A stretch of 64,000 bases of DNA from Psychrobacter sp. ANT_WB68 (GTDB lineage: Bacteria; Pseudomonadota; Gammaproteobacteria; Pseudomonadales; Moraxellaceae), in contig NZ_VOAZ01000002.1 of NCBI RefSeq assembly GCF_008369115.1, positions 434,001 through 498,000 of the forward strand. Reading direction: 5' to 3'. Positions 1-8,771 of this stretch are shown piece by piece (the first letter of the stretch is position 1; each line of letters opens with the position of its first letter). The notes below the pieces were generated by a model, which worked only from the letters and a program-made list of their open reading frames with translations, had not been told where the DNA came from and ran no database searches. Position numbers and translations under genes: made by a program.

Positions 1-1
1 G

Positions 2-766
2 CCTTCTTTAATTGTCAATATAACTGGCGCTGCTATGGCAGTATGCCCTAATCGCGAACAGGCGATTACTGCCTTGTTAAAGGCTTATCCCGATTTACAA
101 CTGATTATTGCCGATGATGGTTTGCAGCACTATGCATTGCAACGTGATATTGAATGGATTGTGGTCGATGCGTCACGTGGCTTTGGTAATCAGCAGCTGC
201 TACCAACGGGTTTTTTACGTGAGCCTATATCACGCCTACAGGGCGCAAATGTGGTCTACCATGAAAAAGCCGATATGGCGGCCACGGATGACAATAAGAA
301 GGCTCAATCTACTCGTTTAACCATGCATCTACAAGCTGAGAAGTTGCAGCCTTTATGGAGTTCTACTGCTGAACTAGATAGCTCAATTGTCACAGAAGCA
401 AAAATGCCCGTGCCAAATAGTCGGGTACATGCGGTAAGCGGTATCGGCTATCCACAACGTTTTTTTGATACTTTACTATCGCTCGGTTTCGATGTCGTTG
501 GGCATGCGTATCCCGATCATTATGACTTTAGTTTGTCTGAGCTTTTACAATATACCCAGCAGCCGATTATTGTGACCAGTAAAGACGCGGTTAAAATAAA
601 AGCATTATTATTGAATGCGACTAGCCACCAAATACTTAGCGAGGAGTATCAAGAACTTGTTAATCGCTTATGGGTATTGCCAGTAACCGCGGTGTTATCG
701 GACAGTTTTTATGCCAACTTACAGCAGCAATTAAAAGCTTTAAATATTGATATCACTACTGGCTGA
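2..766 (+). CDS. lpxK: Tetraacyldisaccharide 4'-kinase LpxK, 3' part (5' end outside window)
   Basis: LpxK phosphorylates the 4' position of the lipid A disaccharide precursor at the inner face of the cytoplasmic membrane. The frame is open to the left edge of the window, so the P-loop N-terminal part is missing; the Met at 35 is internal. Family sequence seen here includes IIADDGLQHYALQRD (the DDGxQH motif), then VVDASRGFGN, LLPTGFLREP and the late Rossmann part with VSGIGYPQRFF and FPDH-like YPDHYDF. The gene lies 38 bp before kdsB on the same strand. That pairing of two lipid A/Kdo genes supports the call. Nothing looks damaged. Confidence 0.93.
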   Translation, partial: PSLIVNITGAAMAVCPNREQAITALLKAYPDLQLIIADDGLQHYALQRDIEWIVVDASRGFGNQQLLPTGFLREPISRLQGANVVYHEKADMAATDDNKKAQSTRLTMHLQAEKLQPLWSSTAELDSSIVTEAKMPVPNSRVHAVSGIGYPQRFFDTLLSLGFDVVGHAYPDHYDFSLSELLQYTQQPIIVTSKDAVKIKALLLNATSHQILSEEYQELVNRLWVLPVTAVLSDSFYANLQQQLKALNIDITTG

Positions 767-804
767 AGTCTAAAATTTTAAATAATTTTTTATAGGAATA
801 CACC

Positions 805-1632
805 ATGTCGTCAGTCTTAATCTCAGCTGAAACAACGCCCGCCAAAACGCATATTGTCATTCCTGCACGCTTTAAAAGCACCCGTTTGCCTGGTAAGCCA
901 TTGCTAACCATCCATGGTAAGCCGATGATACTTTGGGTGGCTGAAAAGGCAGAGTTGGCTGATTTTGCGGATGACATGTGTATTGCGACGGATGATGAAG
1001 CAATTGCCAAAGTTTGTATAGATGCAGGCTTTGATGTGGTGATGACGAGTAGCGCGCATGCCTCAGGCACTGACCGCTTAGCTGAGGTCGCGGCTATCAA
1101 AGGCTGGGCTGAGCATGATATCGTAGTCAATATGCAAGGCGATGAACCCTTGGTACCGGCGTTATTATTAGAGCAAGTCAAAGCATTGTTGGTGCAAGAT
1201 GCAGATAGCGTGATGGCGACTTTATGTGAACCTATCGAAGACTACGAAACTTTTATGCGTCCATCGGTCGTTAAAGTCGTCAGTCAGACATCTGACCACC
1301 TACAGAGAGCATTGTATTTTAGTCGCGCGCCAATCCCTTGTGACCGTGATGTAGTACTGGCAAATGACAGCGCTACACAGCAGCAAGCGCCAAAAAATGC
1401 TTATCGCCACTTGGGATTATATGCCTATCGCGTGAGCTTATTGCAGCAGTTTGTACACTGGCCGCAAACGCCACTCGAAACACTTGAAAGCCTAGAGCAA
1501 TTGCGGGTATTAGAAAATGGTGGCCATATTGCTATTGCCTCAGCAGCCTGTCATCTACCGGCAGGCGTCGATACCCAAGAAGATTTGGATCGTCTCAATG
1601 CCATGAGCTTAGTGGATTTTCAAAATTACTGA
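805..1632 (+). CDS. kdsB: 3-deoxy-manno-octulosonate cytidylyltransferase (CMP-Kdo synthetase)
   Basis: KdsB activates Kdo with CTP for transfer to lipid A. The 275-residue protein has the nucleotidyltransferase signature [15 protein letters not shown] near residues 20-35, IATDDEAI, the substrate segment [13 protein letters not shown] near 85-97 and [10 protein letters not shown] near 110-120. It is about 25 residues longer than the E. coli enzyme, through a short N-terminal tail and a polar insert near 190-205 ([12 protein letters not shown]). The start is supported by TAGGA eight bases upstream. It follows lpxK directly and is probably co-transcribed with it. Confidence 0.95.
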   Translation: MSSVLISAETTPAKTHIVIPARFKSTRLPGKPLLTIHGKPMILWVAEKAELADFADDMCIATDDEAIAKVCIDAGFDVVMTSSAHASGTDRLAEVAAIKGWAEHDIVVNMQGDEPLVPALLLEQVKALLVQDADSVMATLCEPIEDYETFMRPSVVKVVSQTSDHLQRALYFSRAPIPCDRDVVLANDSATQQQAPKNAYRHLGLYAYRVSLLQQFVHWPQTPLETLESLEQLRVLENGGHIAIASAACHLPAGVDTQEDLDRLNAMSLVDFQNY

Positions 1633-1764
1633 TATCAAATGATTTAAAATAGCCTAAGTAAAATAACTGGTATTTTTGATTAAAAATAGTCATTTTATTC
1701 GGTCTTTAAAGGTTTCGAATGTATAGCAGATTGAAGGTGTTCAACGTCTTAAAGGTATTGAGCG

Positions 1765-2907
1765 ATGACTATGGGTAAGATAACTGAAATGACAAGCACA
1801 GTGCCTTTAAACGATAGTATTTATTTTGCACCGCTGCTACCGTGGCAAAGTGAGGTATGGTCACAGCTGACAAAGCGGGTATTAATGCCGCAGCAATCTT
1901 TACCGCATGCACTTTTAGCGGCTGGCATGCAAGGAATGGGTAAGCGTGCTTTTGTCTGGCGATTGGTGGCATGGTTGTTATGCCGTGAGCGCGATAGCAA
2001 CCATCTCGGCGCTTGCGGTGTTTGTGAGAGCTGTCAATGGCTTAGATCAGGGACGCATCCAAGCTTACAAGTATTGCCAATTGTTGGTATGCCCATCAAT
2101 GCCGATAACGCTAATAATAAAGAGGCGGCGAATATTACGGCGAAAGACAAAAAAACTGCCAAAGCCGCTAGTAATGCTGCGTTAAAAATAAAGGTCGATG
2201 ATATTCGTGCTTTACAGCCTTTTATTTATCAAGGCGGGCAGGGCATGCGGATTTGTGTACTAGATTATGCAGAGCAAATGACCGTTGCTGCCGCCAATGC
2301 GCTGCTTAAAACCTTAGAAGAGCCACAAGCGCAAGTACATTTATTTCTAATCAGTGACACCCCCGCGCAGTTATTGCCAACCATTAAGAGCCGTGTTCAG
2401 CAGCTGGCATTACAAACGATTGACCCTGCTGTTTCAGTTGATTATGTCACTAAGGCTTTAGGCAGCACGGTTAACCGTGAGGCGGTCAGTACGGCTGCCA
2501 TTGAGCAGCTCATACAATTGGCAAATGGTGCACCTCTAGCAGCGGTTGCCCTTGCGCAAGCGCCTTGGTATAGCAAGCGCGCGCTATGGATCACAACGTG
2601 GCAAGCGTTACGGAGCGGTAAACGCAGTAGCGTGGCGGCAAGCGACTATTGGCAAACCCAGTTGAGTATTAGCGAGTTTATTCAACTGTCTGAGCTGATG
2701 CTGGTTGATATGCGCCGTGTGTGTTTGGGTCTCGATGCACTGCAAAAAGACGTTGATTTATCCGCATCATTAAACAATTATCAACCTGCTGAAAGTAACT
2801 TTGAGATGTTTATAAATAATCTGCAACAAACAAAAATTGCCCTACAACAAAATGTGCAAGAAAAATTCGCTTATGATAAGCTGATGCAAGAACTGGCTTA
2901 TTTATAA
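1765..2907 (+). CDS. holB: DNA polymerase III subunit delta'
   Basis: Clamp-loader subunit delta' of the replicative polymerase. The protein (380 aa) has the AAA+ N-terminal fold with the degenerate P-loop region AAGMQGMGKRAFVWRL and a Cys cluster near residues 73-90 (LLC...CGVCESC) that matches the zinc module of DnaX/HolB proteins. Then come VDDIRALQPF, VCVLDYAEQMT-type Walker B (ICVLDYAEQMT) and the sensor region TLLEEP-like LLKTLEEPQ. A low-complexity Ala/Lys/Asn insert of about 30 residues precedes VDDIR. AAAGG lies upstream of the chosen ATG. The order holB-pilZ is the same as in Pseudomonas. Confidence 0.92.
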   Translation: MTMGKITEMTSTVPLNDSIYFAPLLPWQSEVWSQLTKRVLMPQQSLPHALLAAGMQGMGKRAFVWRLVAWLLCRERDSNHLGACGVCESCQWLRSGTHPSLQVLPIVGMPINADNANNKEAANITAKDKKTAKAASNAALKIKVDDIRALQPFIYQGGQGMRICVLDYAEQMTVAAANALLKTLEEPQAQVHLFLISDTPAQLLPTIKSRVQQLALQTIDPAVSVDYVTKALGSTVNREAVSTAAIEQLIQLANGAPLAAVALAQAPWYSKRALWITTWQALRSGKRSSVAASDYWQTQLSISEFIQLSELMLVDMRRVCLGLDALQKDVDLSASLNNYQPAESNFEMFINNLQQTKIALQQNVQEKFAYDKLMQELAYL

Positions 2908-2952
2908 CTTAGATTAAAATAAAGTAAACCTCATTAATGAAGGAAGCGGACG

Positions 2953-3300
2953 ATGGCAATGCCAGGACGTGGCGGGATTTTAACCTGTCATATTGAAGAT
3001 ATGGAAACGTTATACGCAAGCTATTTATCCTTTGTGACCAATGGCGCGTTGTTTGTACCGTCTGATAGGATACAAAAATTAGGCGACGAGGTGTTTATCG
3101 CCGTAACTTTGCCTAATTCTAGCGAGCGCTTGCCTATGAACGGTAAAGTGGTTTGGATTAATTCTAAAAGCCAAAGTGGGCGACCAGTGGGTTTTGCTGT
3201 GCAGATAGGTACAGATATCGCTGGGTTAAGAATAAAAAATGAGGTCGAGCGTTTATTGGCAGGTAAGATTGATAGCTTACAGTCGACTTATACCATGTAG
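2953..3300 (+). CDS. pilZ: Type IV pilus PilZ-domain protein
   Basis: A 115-residue single PilZ domain. It begins with GGILTCHIEDMETLYASY and continues with FVTNGALFVPSDR, then GKVVWINSKS and GFAVQIG, the typical strand pattern of PilZ of type IV pilus biogenesis. The c-di-GMP-binding RxxxR segment of canonical PilZ domains is not evident, as in the founding PilZ of Pseudomonas, so it probably acts through pilus ATPase partners rather than by binding nucleotide. It sits 45 bp after holB with a GGAAG ribosome-binding site, and a strong terminator follows. Confidence 0.88.
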   Translation: MAMPGRGGILTCHIEDMETLYASYLSFVTNGALFVPSDRIQKLGDEVFIAVTLPNSSERLPMNGKVVWINSKSQSGRPVGFAVQIGTDIAGLRIKNEVERLLAGKIDSLQSTYTM

Positions 3301-3361
3301 TGGTTACGCATAGCAGCAATCGTATTCACTAGGATTATTATAAATACTAGCGAAATAATAT

Positions 3362-3399
3362 AAAAAAAGCAGCCTCGTAATATATAAGGCTGCTTTTTT
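3362..3399. terminator. Bidirectional rho-independent terminator between pilZ and ppk2
   Basis: The stem pairs AAAAAAGCAGCCT with AGGCTGCTTTTTT around an AT-rich loop. A-run and T-run flank the stem, so it can end both the rightward holB-pilZ transcript and the leftward ppk2 transcript. Confidence 0.85.
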
Positions 3400-3438
3400 G
3401 TCAGTAAAATTTCTTAAATAAGACGTGAATGAATGTGT

Positions 3439-4452
3439 TTAATAACGCGGTGGCACATACATATCATCAGGAATTGGCTCGCGGTAGTATTCATCATCGC
3501 GTTTCCGTTCAGGTAGTTCAACCTCATCACGCGCTACTTCTTGATAAGGGATCTGCTCAAGTAAATGGGCAATACAATTGAGTCGTGCGCGTTTTTTATT
3601 ATTACCTTCGACGACCCACCACGGCGCTTCAGGAATGTGTGTGCGCTCAAACATGGTCTCTTTTGCCTTGGTATAATCTTCCCAGCGGCGGCGTGATTGC
3701 AAATCCATCGCCGACAGTTTCCACTGTTTAAGAGGGTCGTGAATCCGACTCATAAAACGTGAATGCTGCTCATCATCGGTAATCGAAAACCAGTACTTGA
3801 CTAAACGAATACCTGAGCGTACCAGCATGCGCTCAAATTCAGGTACCGATTGGAAAAACTCTTCGTACTGCGCATCAGTACAAAAACCCATGACACGCTC
3901 GACACCCACACGGTTATACCAGCTCCTATCAAACAAAACAATTTCGCCAGCGGCAGGCAGATGCGCCACATAGCGCTGGAAATACCACTGTGATTGTTCA
4001 CGTTCTGTTGGAGCCGGTAGGGCTGCAACGCGGCAAACACGTGGGTTTAAACGCTGAGTAATACGCTTGATAGCGCCACCTTTACCAGCAGAATCACGCC
4101 CTTCAAATATCACTACAATACGTTCACCGTATTCAACAACCCAATCTTGTAGTTTGATAAGTTCTCGTTGCAGCCGCAGCAGTTCTTGAAAATAGGTACG
4201 GCGATCAAGCTTTTCTTGCTCACTCATCTCGCGCCCATCAAAACGAAAGTCGCGCACGTAATCATCTATCTCATTTTCAAGCTCTTCATCATAGCTATCA
4301 ATCAAGTCTTGATGCATTTTTCGGCGCAGCTCGTCGCCGAACACTTCTTTATCCATCCTTGTAATGAAACTGCCTTGTTCCAGTGCTGACAGCTTGCGCC
4401 GCTTTGATGTGCTTAAGGTTTGTTGATCAATAGATAAGGGATCCTTGCTCAT
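3439..4452 (-). CDS. ppk2: Polyphosphate kinase 2 family protein
   Basis: PPK2 enzymes transfer phosphate between polyphosphate and nucleotides. The 337-residue protein carries the PPK2 core: Walker A FEGRDSAGKGGAIKRI, then RVAALPAPTERE, QWYFQRYVAHLPAAGEIVLF, and the Walker B/lid segment DRSWYNRVGVERVMGF. The C-terminal part has FMSRIHDPLKQWKLS and WWVVEGNNKKRARLN. About 85 residues of charged helix precede the core. The start is backed by AGGAG. It is monocistronic between two terminators. The subclass cannot be fixed by eye; length and motif layout suggest a single-domain class I-like enzyme. Confidence 0.92.
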   Translation of the reverse strand: MSKDPLSIDQQTLSTSKRRKLSALEQGSFITRMDKEVFGDELRRKMHQDLIDSYDEELENEIDDYVRDFRFDGREMSEQEKLDRRTYFQELLRLQRELIKLQDWVVEYGERIVVIFEGRDSAGKGGAIKRITQRLNPRVCRVAALPAPTEREQSQWYFQRYVAHLPAAGEIVLFDRSWYNRVGVERVMGFCTDAQYEEFFQSVPEFERMLVRSGIRLVKYWFSITDDEQHSRFMSRIHDPLKQWKLSAMDLQSRRRWEDYTKAKETMFERTHIPEAPWWVVEGNNKKRARLNCIAHLLEQIPYQEVARDEVELPERKRDDEYYREPIPDDMYVPPRY

Positions 4453-4597
4453 AGTAAGCTCCTAATAAATATTTTTATGGCTGCCTTTTATTATGACAAC
4501 TCTTTATATATACAGCTACTTTAACATATCTAATGATGCAGCTATGAGTGAGCAGTGTTTGCTTGTTGCATTCGCTTTATAAGACTCTCATCTAGAC

Positions 4598-4636
4598 AAA
4601 AAAACACCCTCTAATCAATAGATTAAAGGGTGTTTT
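4598..4636 (-). terminator. Terminator after the thiolase gene
   Basis: AAAACACCCT pairs with AGGGTGTTTT across a short loop. Read on the minus strand, the stem is followed by a run of T, so it ends the thiolase transcript before ppk2. Confidence 0.8.
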
Positions 4637-4683
4637 AAAAGCTTGGTATTATTTATTGGCCAACAATAACATCCTAGAGAAAA

Positions 4684-6306
4684 TTATTTCTCTAGGATGC
4701 AAGTCACACCTTGACCACCGGCGGCGCAGATAGAGATAAGCGCACGACCTGAGCCTTTTTGATCCAGTAATTTAGCAGCAGTAGCTAAGATACGCCCACC
4801 CGTTGCCGCAAACGGATGACCTGCGGCAAGTGACGAACCATTAACGTTTAGCTTGCTACGATCGATAGAACCTAGTGGCGCATCAAGACCTAGACGCTCT
4901 GCACAGAACTTCTCATCTTCCCAAGCAGCCAGTGTAGATAGTACTTGTGAGGCAAAGGCTTCATGAATCTCATAAAAGTCAAAATCTTGCAACGTCAGAC
5001 CAGCACGCTCAAGCATACGCGGTACCGCATAAGCTGGCGCCATGAGTAAGCCTTCTTTATCGCCAGATTTACCGATAAAGTCCACAGCAGCCGTTTCTTG
5101 ATGGACAATATAAGCTAATGGCTTAAGACCATGTGCTGCTGCCCACTCATCAGTACCTAATAGTACACAAGAAGCACCATCAGTTAGTGGCGTAGAGTTA
5201 GCCGCTGTCATAGTTGGATTGGCGTTCTTTTTGCCAAACACAGGCTTCAATTTAGCCAATTTCTCAAGCGTAGTATCTGGGCGCAAGTTGTTGTCGCGAG
5301 TCAGGCCTTTATATGGGGTGATTAGGTCATCAAAGAAACCTTCATCATAAGCGCGTGCTAGGTTTTGATGGCTTTGGAATGCAAGCTCATCTTGTGCTTC
5401 ACGGCTGATGTTCCACTCAAGTGTGGTAATCGCTTGATGGTCGCCCATTGATAAACCGGTACGTGGCTCACCATTTTGAGGGGTATCAAGCAAGTCTTTT
5501 GGATTTAGACCCATTAACGCTTTTAGACGTTGTTTGTTGTCTTTAGCCGCACCCAATTTAATCAGTACTTTACGTAAGCCATCACCGACCGCGATAGGCG
5601 CGTCAGAAGTTGTATCAACACCGCCAGTAATGGCCGAATCGATAATACCAAGCGCGATTTTATTGGCAGAAGCAAAAGTTGCTTGCAAGCCAGTACCACA
5701 AGCTTGTGAGATATCATAAGTTGGCGTGTGTGGGTTCAATGCGGTGCTTAACGTCGCTTCACGAGTTAAGTTGATATCGCGGCTCAGCTTCATGACCGCA
5801 CCAGCAACCACTTCACCAATTTTTTCGTCTTGTAAGTTAAAGCGTTCAACCAAACCATCTAACGCTGCGGTTAGCATGTCTGTGTTGCTGACATCTGCGT
5901 ATGTACCGTTTGAGCGAGCAAAAGGAATACGATTGCCACCTAGGATAGCCACGCGATGCTGACCTGAGCTAAGCTTGGTTGGGCTGGGTTTTTTAGCAGT
6001 CGTATTGGTTTTCTTAGCGCTGGTCGTATCGGCTTTTTTATCAGCATCTTTTGCTGAATTGTCATCTTTAGCAACCGTGCCTTTACTATCTTTAGCAGCG
6101 CTGTCTTTTTTAGGGCTCGCTGCTTTAGTGTCCGCTTTTTTCGACTCAGTGGCTTTTGAATTTGCTACTGTATCGAACATGTTTGGCTGTTTGGTTTCTT
6201 TAGAAACTGACTCTTTCGCAACAGTTTCAGTGTTTTTTGTATCACTCGCTTTTACAACGGTGCTTTCAATAACAGGGCTATCAGGGTGATTATTTTTATT
6301 ACTCAT
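4684..6306 (-). CDS. Acetyl-CoA C-acyltransferase (FadA2/FadI-like thiolase) with Lys/Ala-rich tail
   Basis: Thiolase joining or cleaving acyl-CoA and acetyl-CoA. The core begins near residue 118 (HRVAILGGNRIPFARSNG). It has the nucleophile in SQACGTGLQATFAS (Cys about 204), HEAFASQ (His about 449), NVNGSSLAAGHPFAATGGR and the second Cys in ISICAAGGQGV (about 528). Residues 1-117 are an acidic/basic tail built from Lys, Ala, Ser, Thr and Asp (for example SPKKDSAAKDSKG), rare in thiolases and reminiscent of histone H1-like or PhaF-type tails. Start ATGATG: the second ATG (6306) has the better spacing from AAGGA. It is divergent from the fabG4-like gene, as fadA2 is from fabG4 in mycobacteria. 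Confidence 0.9.
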   Translation of the reverse strand: MSNKNNHPDSPVIESTVVKASDTKNTETVAKESVSKETKQPNMFDTVANSKATESKKADTKAASPKKDSAAKDSKGTVAKDDNSAKDADKKADTTSAKKTNTTAKKPSPTKLSSGQHRVAILGGNRIPFARSNGTYADVSNTDMLTAALDGLVERFNLQDEKIGEVVAGAVMKLSRDINLTREATLSTALNPHTPTYDISQACGTGLQATFASANKIALGIIDSAITGGVDTTSDAPIAVGDGLRKVLIKLGAAKDNKQRLKALMGLNPKDLLDTPQNGEPRTGLSMGDHQAITTLEWNISREAQDELAFQSHQNLARAYDEGFFDDLITPYKGLTRDNNLRPDTTLEKLAKLKPVFGKKNANPTMTAANSTPLTDGASCVLLGTDEWAAAHGLKPLAYIVHQETAAVDFIGKSGDKEGLLMAPAYAVPRMLERAGLTLQDFDFYEIHEAFASQVLSTLAAWEDEKFCAERLGLDAPLGSIDRSKLNVNGSSLAAGHPFAATGGRILATAAKLLDQKGSGRALISICAAGGQGVTCILEK

Positions 6307-6309
6307 CAT

Positions 6310-6970
6310 ATTATCCTTAAAAAGTATGGGTAGAAAAAAAAGAAGAAAACATTGATTAAAAGAAAAAATACCCTTAAAAAATGCTTAAAACGTTTCAGGC
6401 AAATTGTATTCAGATTTTATTACTGTTATTAGATTGCAGCATTTATTCGGGCACATATTACACAACAAGGTGGCTCATCATAAGGCGTTTTTTAAGACCT
6501 TACTGTATATCTTTAGCAAATGATGTGACGCTAATTTTAAGCTATCGCAAGCTTCAATGATAATCAACACTAGACAACATCAACAGATTAGACTGGCTGG
6601 TACTGATTATTTGCATTGCATAAAGCGCTATTTGATAATATATTGTTATCTATAAACGCATTTGCCATAACTTATAAGTTAGATTTTAGCATAAGTTGGG
6701 CATTTTGAACGTGAGAAGAAGTTGCCATCTTGTATACTGGCTTGTCTACAGATTGTTATAGACATTGGTGGCTTTTGGACTTGTTTTGTATGGAAGTGTA
6801 TAGTTGAGGCAGTTGTAAGCCCACTTACTAAATACTAATAATTTTTATCAATGCTGGGGCTGGTGAGTCTTTATAATAGGCGCATTGCATTTTTGTCTAC
6901 TATTATTTAACCGTTAACTCTTAATTTATTTATAAATTCTTATTCTACTCATTAACTATAGGATTATATT
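6310..6970. other. Divergent intergenic region, thiolase / fabG4-like
   Basis: 661 bp of AT-rich sequence between two divergent genes and the only place for their promoters. No ORF is convincing. A consensus TATAAT lies at 6872-6877, about 90 bases before the fabG4-like start, without a good -35 box. An inverted repeat lies at 6743-6764. The thiolase side holds A-rich tracts (about 6310-6385). Confidence 0.6.
6743..6764. promoter_or_regulatory. Inverted repeat, possible operator
   Basis: TGTCTA, ten bases, TAGACA: a perfect 6-bp dyad with half-site centres 16 bp apart in the divergent thiolase/fabG4 region. The spacing would suit a dimeric TetR- or LysR-type regulator, but no regulator gene is adjacent and chance is not excluded. 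Confidence 0.25.
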
Positions 6971-8371
6971 ATGTCAGACCGTTATGGTGATTTTGTTCAG
7001 TCTTCTATTGGTAAAAAAGTGGCAAAAAACTTAGGCTTGCCTATGCCAGTAGATCTTGATCGTTTTGATAGTGGCCAGCCGTTAGTACGTGGAAGCTTAT
7101 TGGTTGGTCGTGCTAATGGTGACAATACAGCGATCAGTGAGTCAGTAGCCCGTATTTTGTCAGAACTGCACGCTGAAGTGTTTGTAAATAGCAGTGATAA
7201 TGTGAAAGATGCACTGTCTGATGCTGGCGTTAAAGCTAAGGCCAATACAGGTGGCGATGATAAATTTAAAGTTCTATTATTTGATGCCAGTAATATCAGT
7301 AACGCTGATGAACTGAAACAAGTGTATGAATTTTTTCATGCCGTTGCGCGCCGCGTAGAGAAATCAGGTCGCGTTATTGTCATCGGTCGTCCGCCAGAAG
7401 ATATTACTGATATCGAAGCAGCAATGGCTCAGCGTGCGCTTGAAGGTTTTGTGAAGTCTGTCGGTAAAGAGTTTAAGCGCGGTATTACCGCCCAGCTTAT
7501 ATATGTTGAAGAAGGCGCTGAGAAAAACCTAGATTCAACATTACGCTTTTTCACCTCAGCACGTTCAGCTTACGTTTCAGGACAAGTGGTACGTGTTAGC
7601 AACGGCGATAATGTTGAGGTTGATTGGGCACAGCCTTTGGGCGGCAAAACCATGCTAGTCACAGGCGCAAGTCGCGGTATTGGCGAAGCAATTGCCCGTG
7701 TCTTAGCACGCGAGGGCGCTCATGTTATCTGTCTTGATGTGCCACAGCAGCAAGCTGACTTACAAAAAGTTGCGAGCGAAATCAGTGGTTCAGTCTTAAC
7801 CGTCGACATTACCAGTGAAGATGCGGGCAAAGAAATCGCAGAAGCCGCGCAAAAACGTGGTGGTTTAGATTCAGTGATTCATAATGCTGGTATCACGCGT
7901 GATAAGACGCTTGCCAACATGGATGAGCAAAAATGGGATATGGTTATTAATATCAACTTGGGCAGTATTGCCAAGCTTAACCGCTACTTGCTTGATAACG
8001 ATGTGCTAAAAGAAAATGCGCGAATTGTTTGTGTCTCATCAATCTCAGGTATCGCTGGTAACTTAGGTCAAAGTAACTATGCGACTTCTAAAGCAGGTGT
8101 CATTGGTTTGGTCAATGCCACTGCTAAGCAACTAGAAGACAATGCGAAAGGTATGACCATTAATGCCGTCGCGCCGGGATTTATCGAAACGCAAATGACA
8201 GAAGCGATTCCATTTGCCATTCGTGAAGCCGGTCGCCGCATGAACTCAATGAGCCAAGGCGGTTTACCAGTAGATGTGGCCGAAACCATTGCATGGTTTG
8301 CCTCACCAGCTTCTGGTGGTCTAAATGGTAATATCGTACGCGTTTGTGGTCAAAGCTTATTGGGTGCTTAA
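6971..8371 (+). CDS. FabG4-like high-molecular-weight 3-oxoacyl reductase (SDR)
   Basis: NAD(P)-dependent 3-oxoacyl-ACP/CoA reductase of the long FabG4 type (466 aa against about 245 for FabG). Residues 1-220 form a degenerate flavodoxin-like Rossmann domain. The C-terminal catalytic SDR domain has TGASRGIGEAIA (231-242), HNAGITRD (304-311), Ser about 357 in SSISG, and YATSK (Tyr370, Lys374). All four catalytic elements are intact. It starts MSDRYGDFVQ after TAGGA. Neighbours are a divergent thiolase and a downstream MaoC-like hydratase, together supplying three steps of acyl-chain elongation or degradation. Confidence 0.92.
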   Translation: MSDRYGDFVQSSIGKKVAKNLGLPMPVDLDRFDSGQPLVRGSLLVGRANGDNTAISESVARILSELHAEVFVNSSDNVKDALSDAGVKAKANTGGDDKFKVLLFDASNISNADELKQVYEFFHAVARRVEKSGRVIVIGRPPEDITDIEAAMAQRALEGFVKSVGKEFKRGITAQLIYVEEGAEKNLDSTLRFFTSARSAYVSGQVVRVSNGDNVEVDWAQPLGGKTMLVTGASRGIGEAIARVLAREGAHVICLDVPQQQADLQKVASEISGSVLTVDITSEDAGKEIAEAAQKRGGLDSVIHNAGITRDKTLANMDEQKWDMVININLGSIAKLNRYLLDNDVLKENARIVCVSSISGIAGNLGQSNYATSKAGVIGLVNATAKQLEDNAKGMTINAVAPGFIETQMTEAIPFAIREAGRRMNSMSQGGLPVDVAETIAWFASPASGGLNGNIVRVCGQSLLGA

Positions 8372-8514
8372 CAGACACATGAGGCAGGCACAGTTTTGCT
8401 TAATAAAATAGAGGATCGATCTCAATTAAGCCTGTAGTAAGTATATGATATCCAGTGAGATTTTGGTTTTAGCTCACATATGCTTACGAAAAAATTGCTG
8501 ATATATTGTAATAA

Positions 8515-8537
8515 AGCTGCCCTAGGGTGGCTTTTTT
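8515..8537 (+). terminator. Terminator after the fabG4-like gene
   Basis: AGCTGCC pairs with GGTGGCT (two G-U pairs) around CTAG and is followed by six T. It implies that the maoC-like gene has its own promoter in the roughly 230 bp that follow; I saw no clear consensus promoter there. Confidence 0.6.
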
Positions 8538-8771
8538 ATGATAAAAACACAGTAATAATAACTTGCCTTGTTTCTCATAGGTTTTGTCACTTTGGCGAAC
8601 GGTTATTACTTTAATCATAAATAGCTGTATTGGGTAAAAGGAATGCCTATTTATTGGGCAAAATTACTTTTTAATAAACGCTTATATTAATTAAAGCCCT
8701 TACCAATAAACGAATGCATCGCATTTTACATCTAGCCAGAAAATTTGCTCAAGCCACACTTAGGATTTATT

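Noticed and set aside
1705..1725. TTCGAAT-like sequence suggesting a tRNA T-arm
   Set aside because: No acceptor or anticodon stems can be built around it. I saw no tRNA or rRNA in the window.
5975..6289. Plus-strand 104-residue hydrophobic ORF
   Set aside because: It is the antisense of the Lys/Ala/Ser-rich thiolase tail; such sequence always looks hydrophobic on the other strand. No ribosome-binding site or family match.
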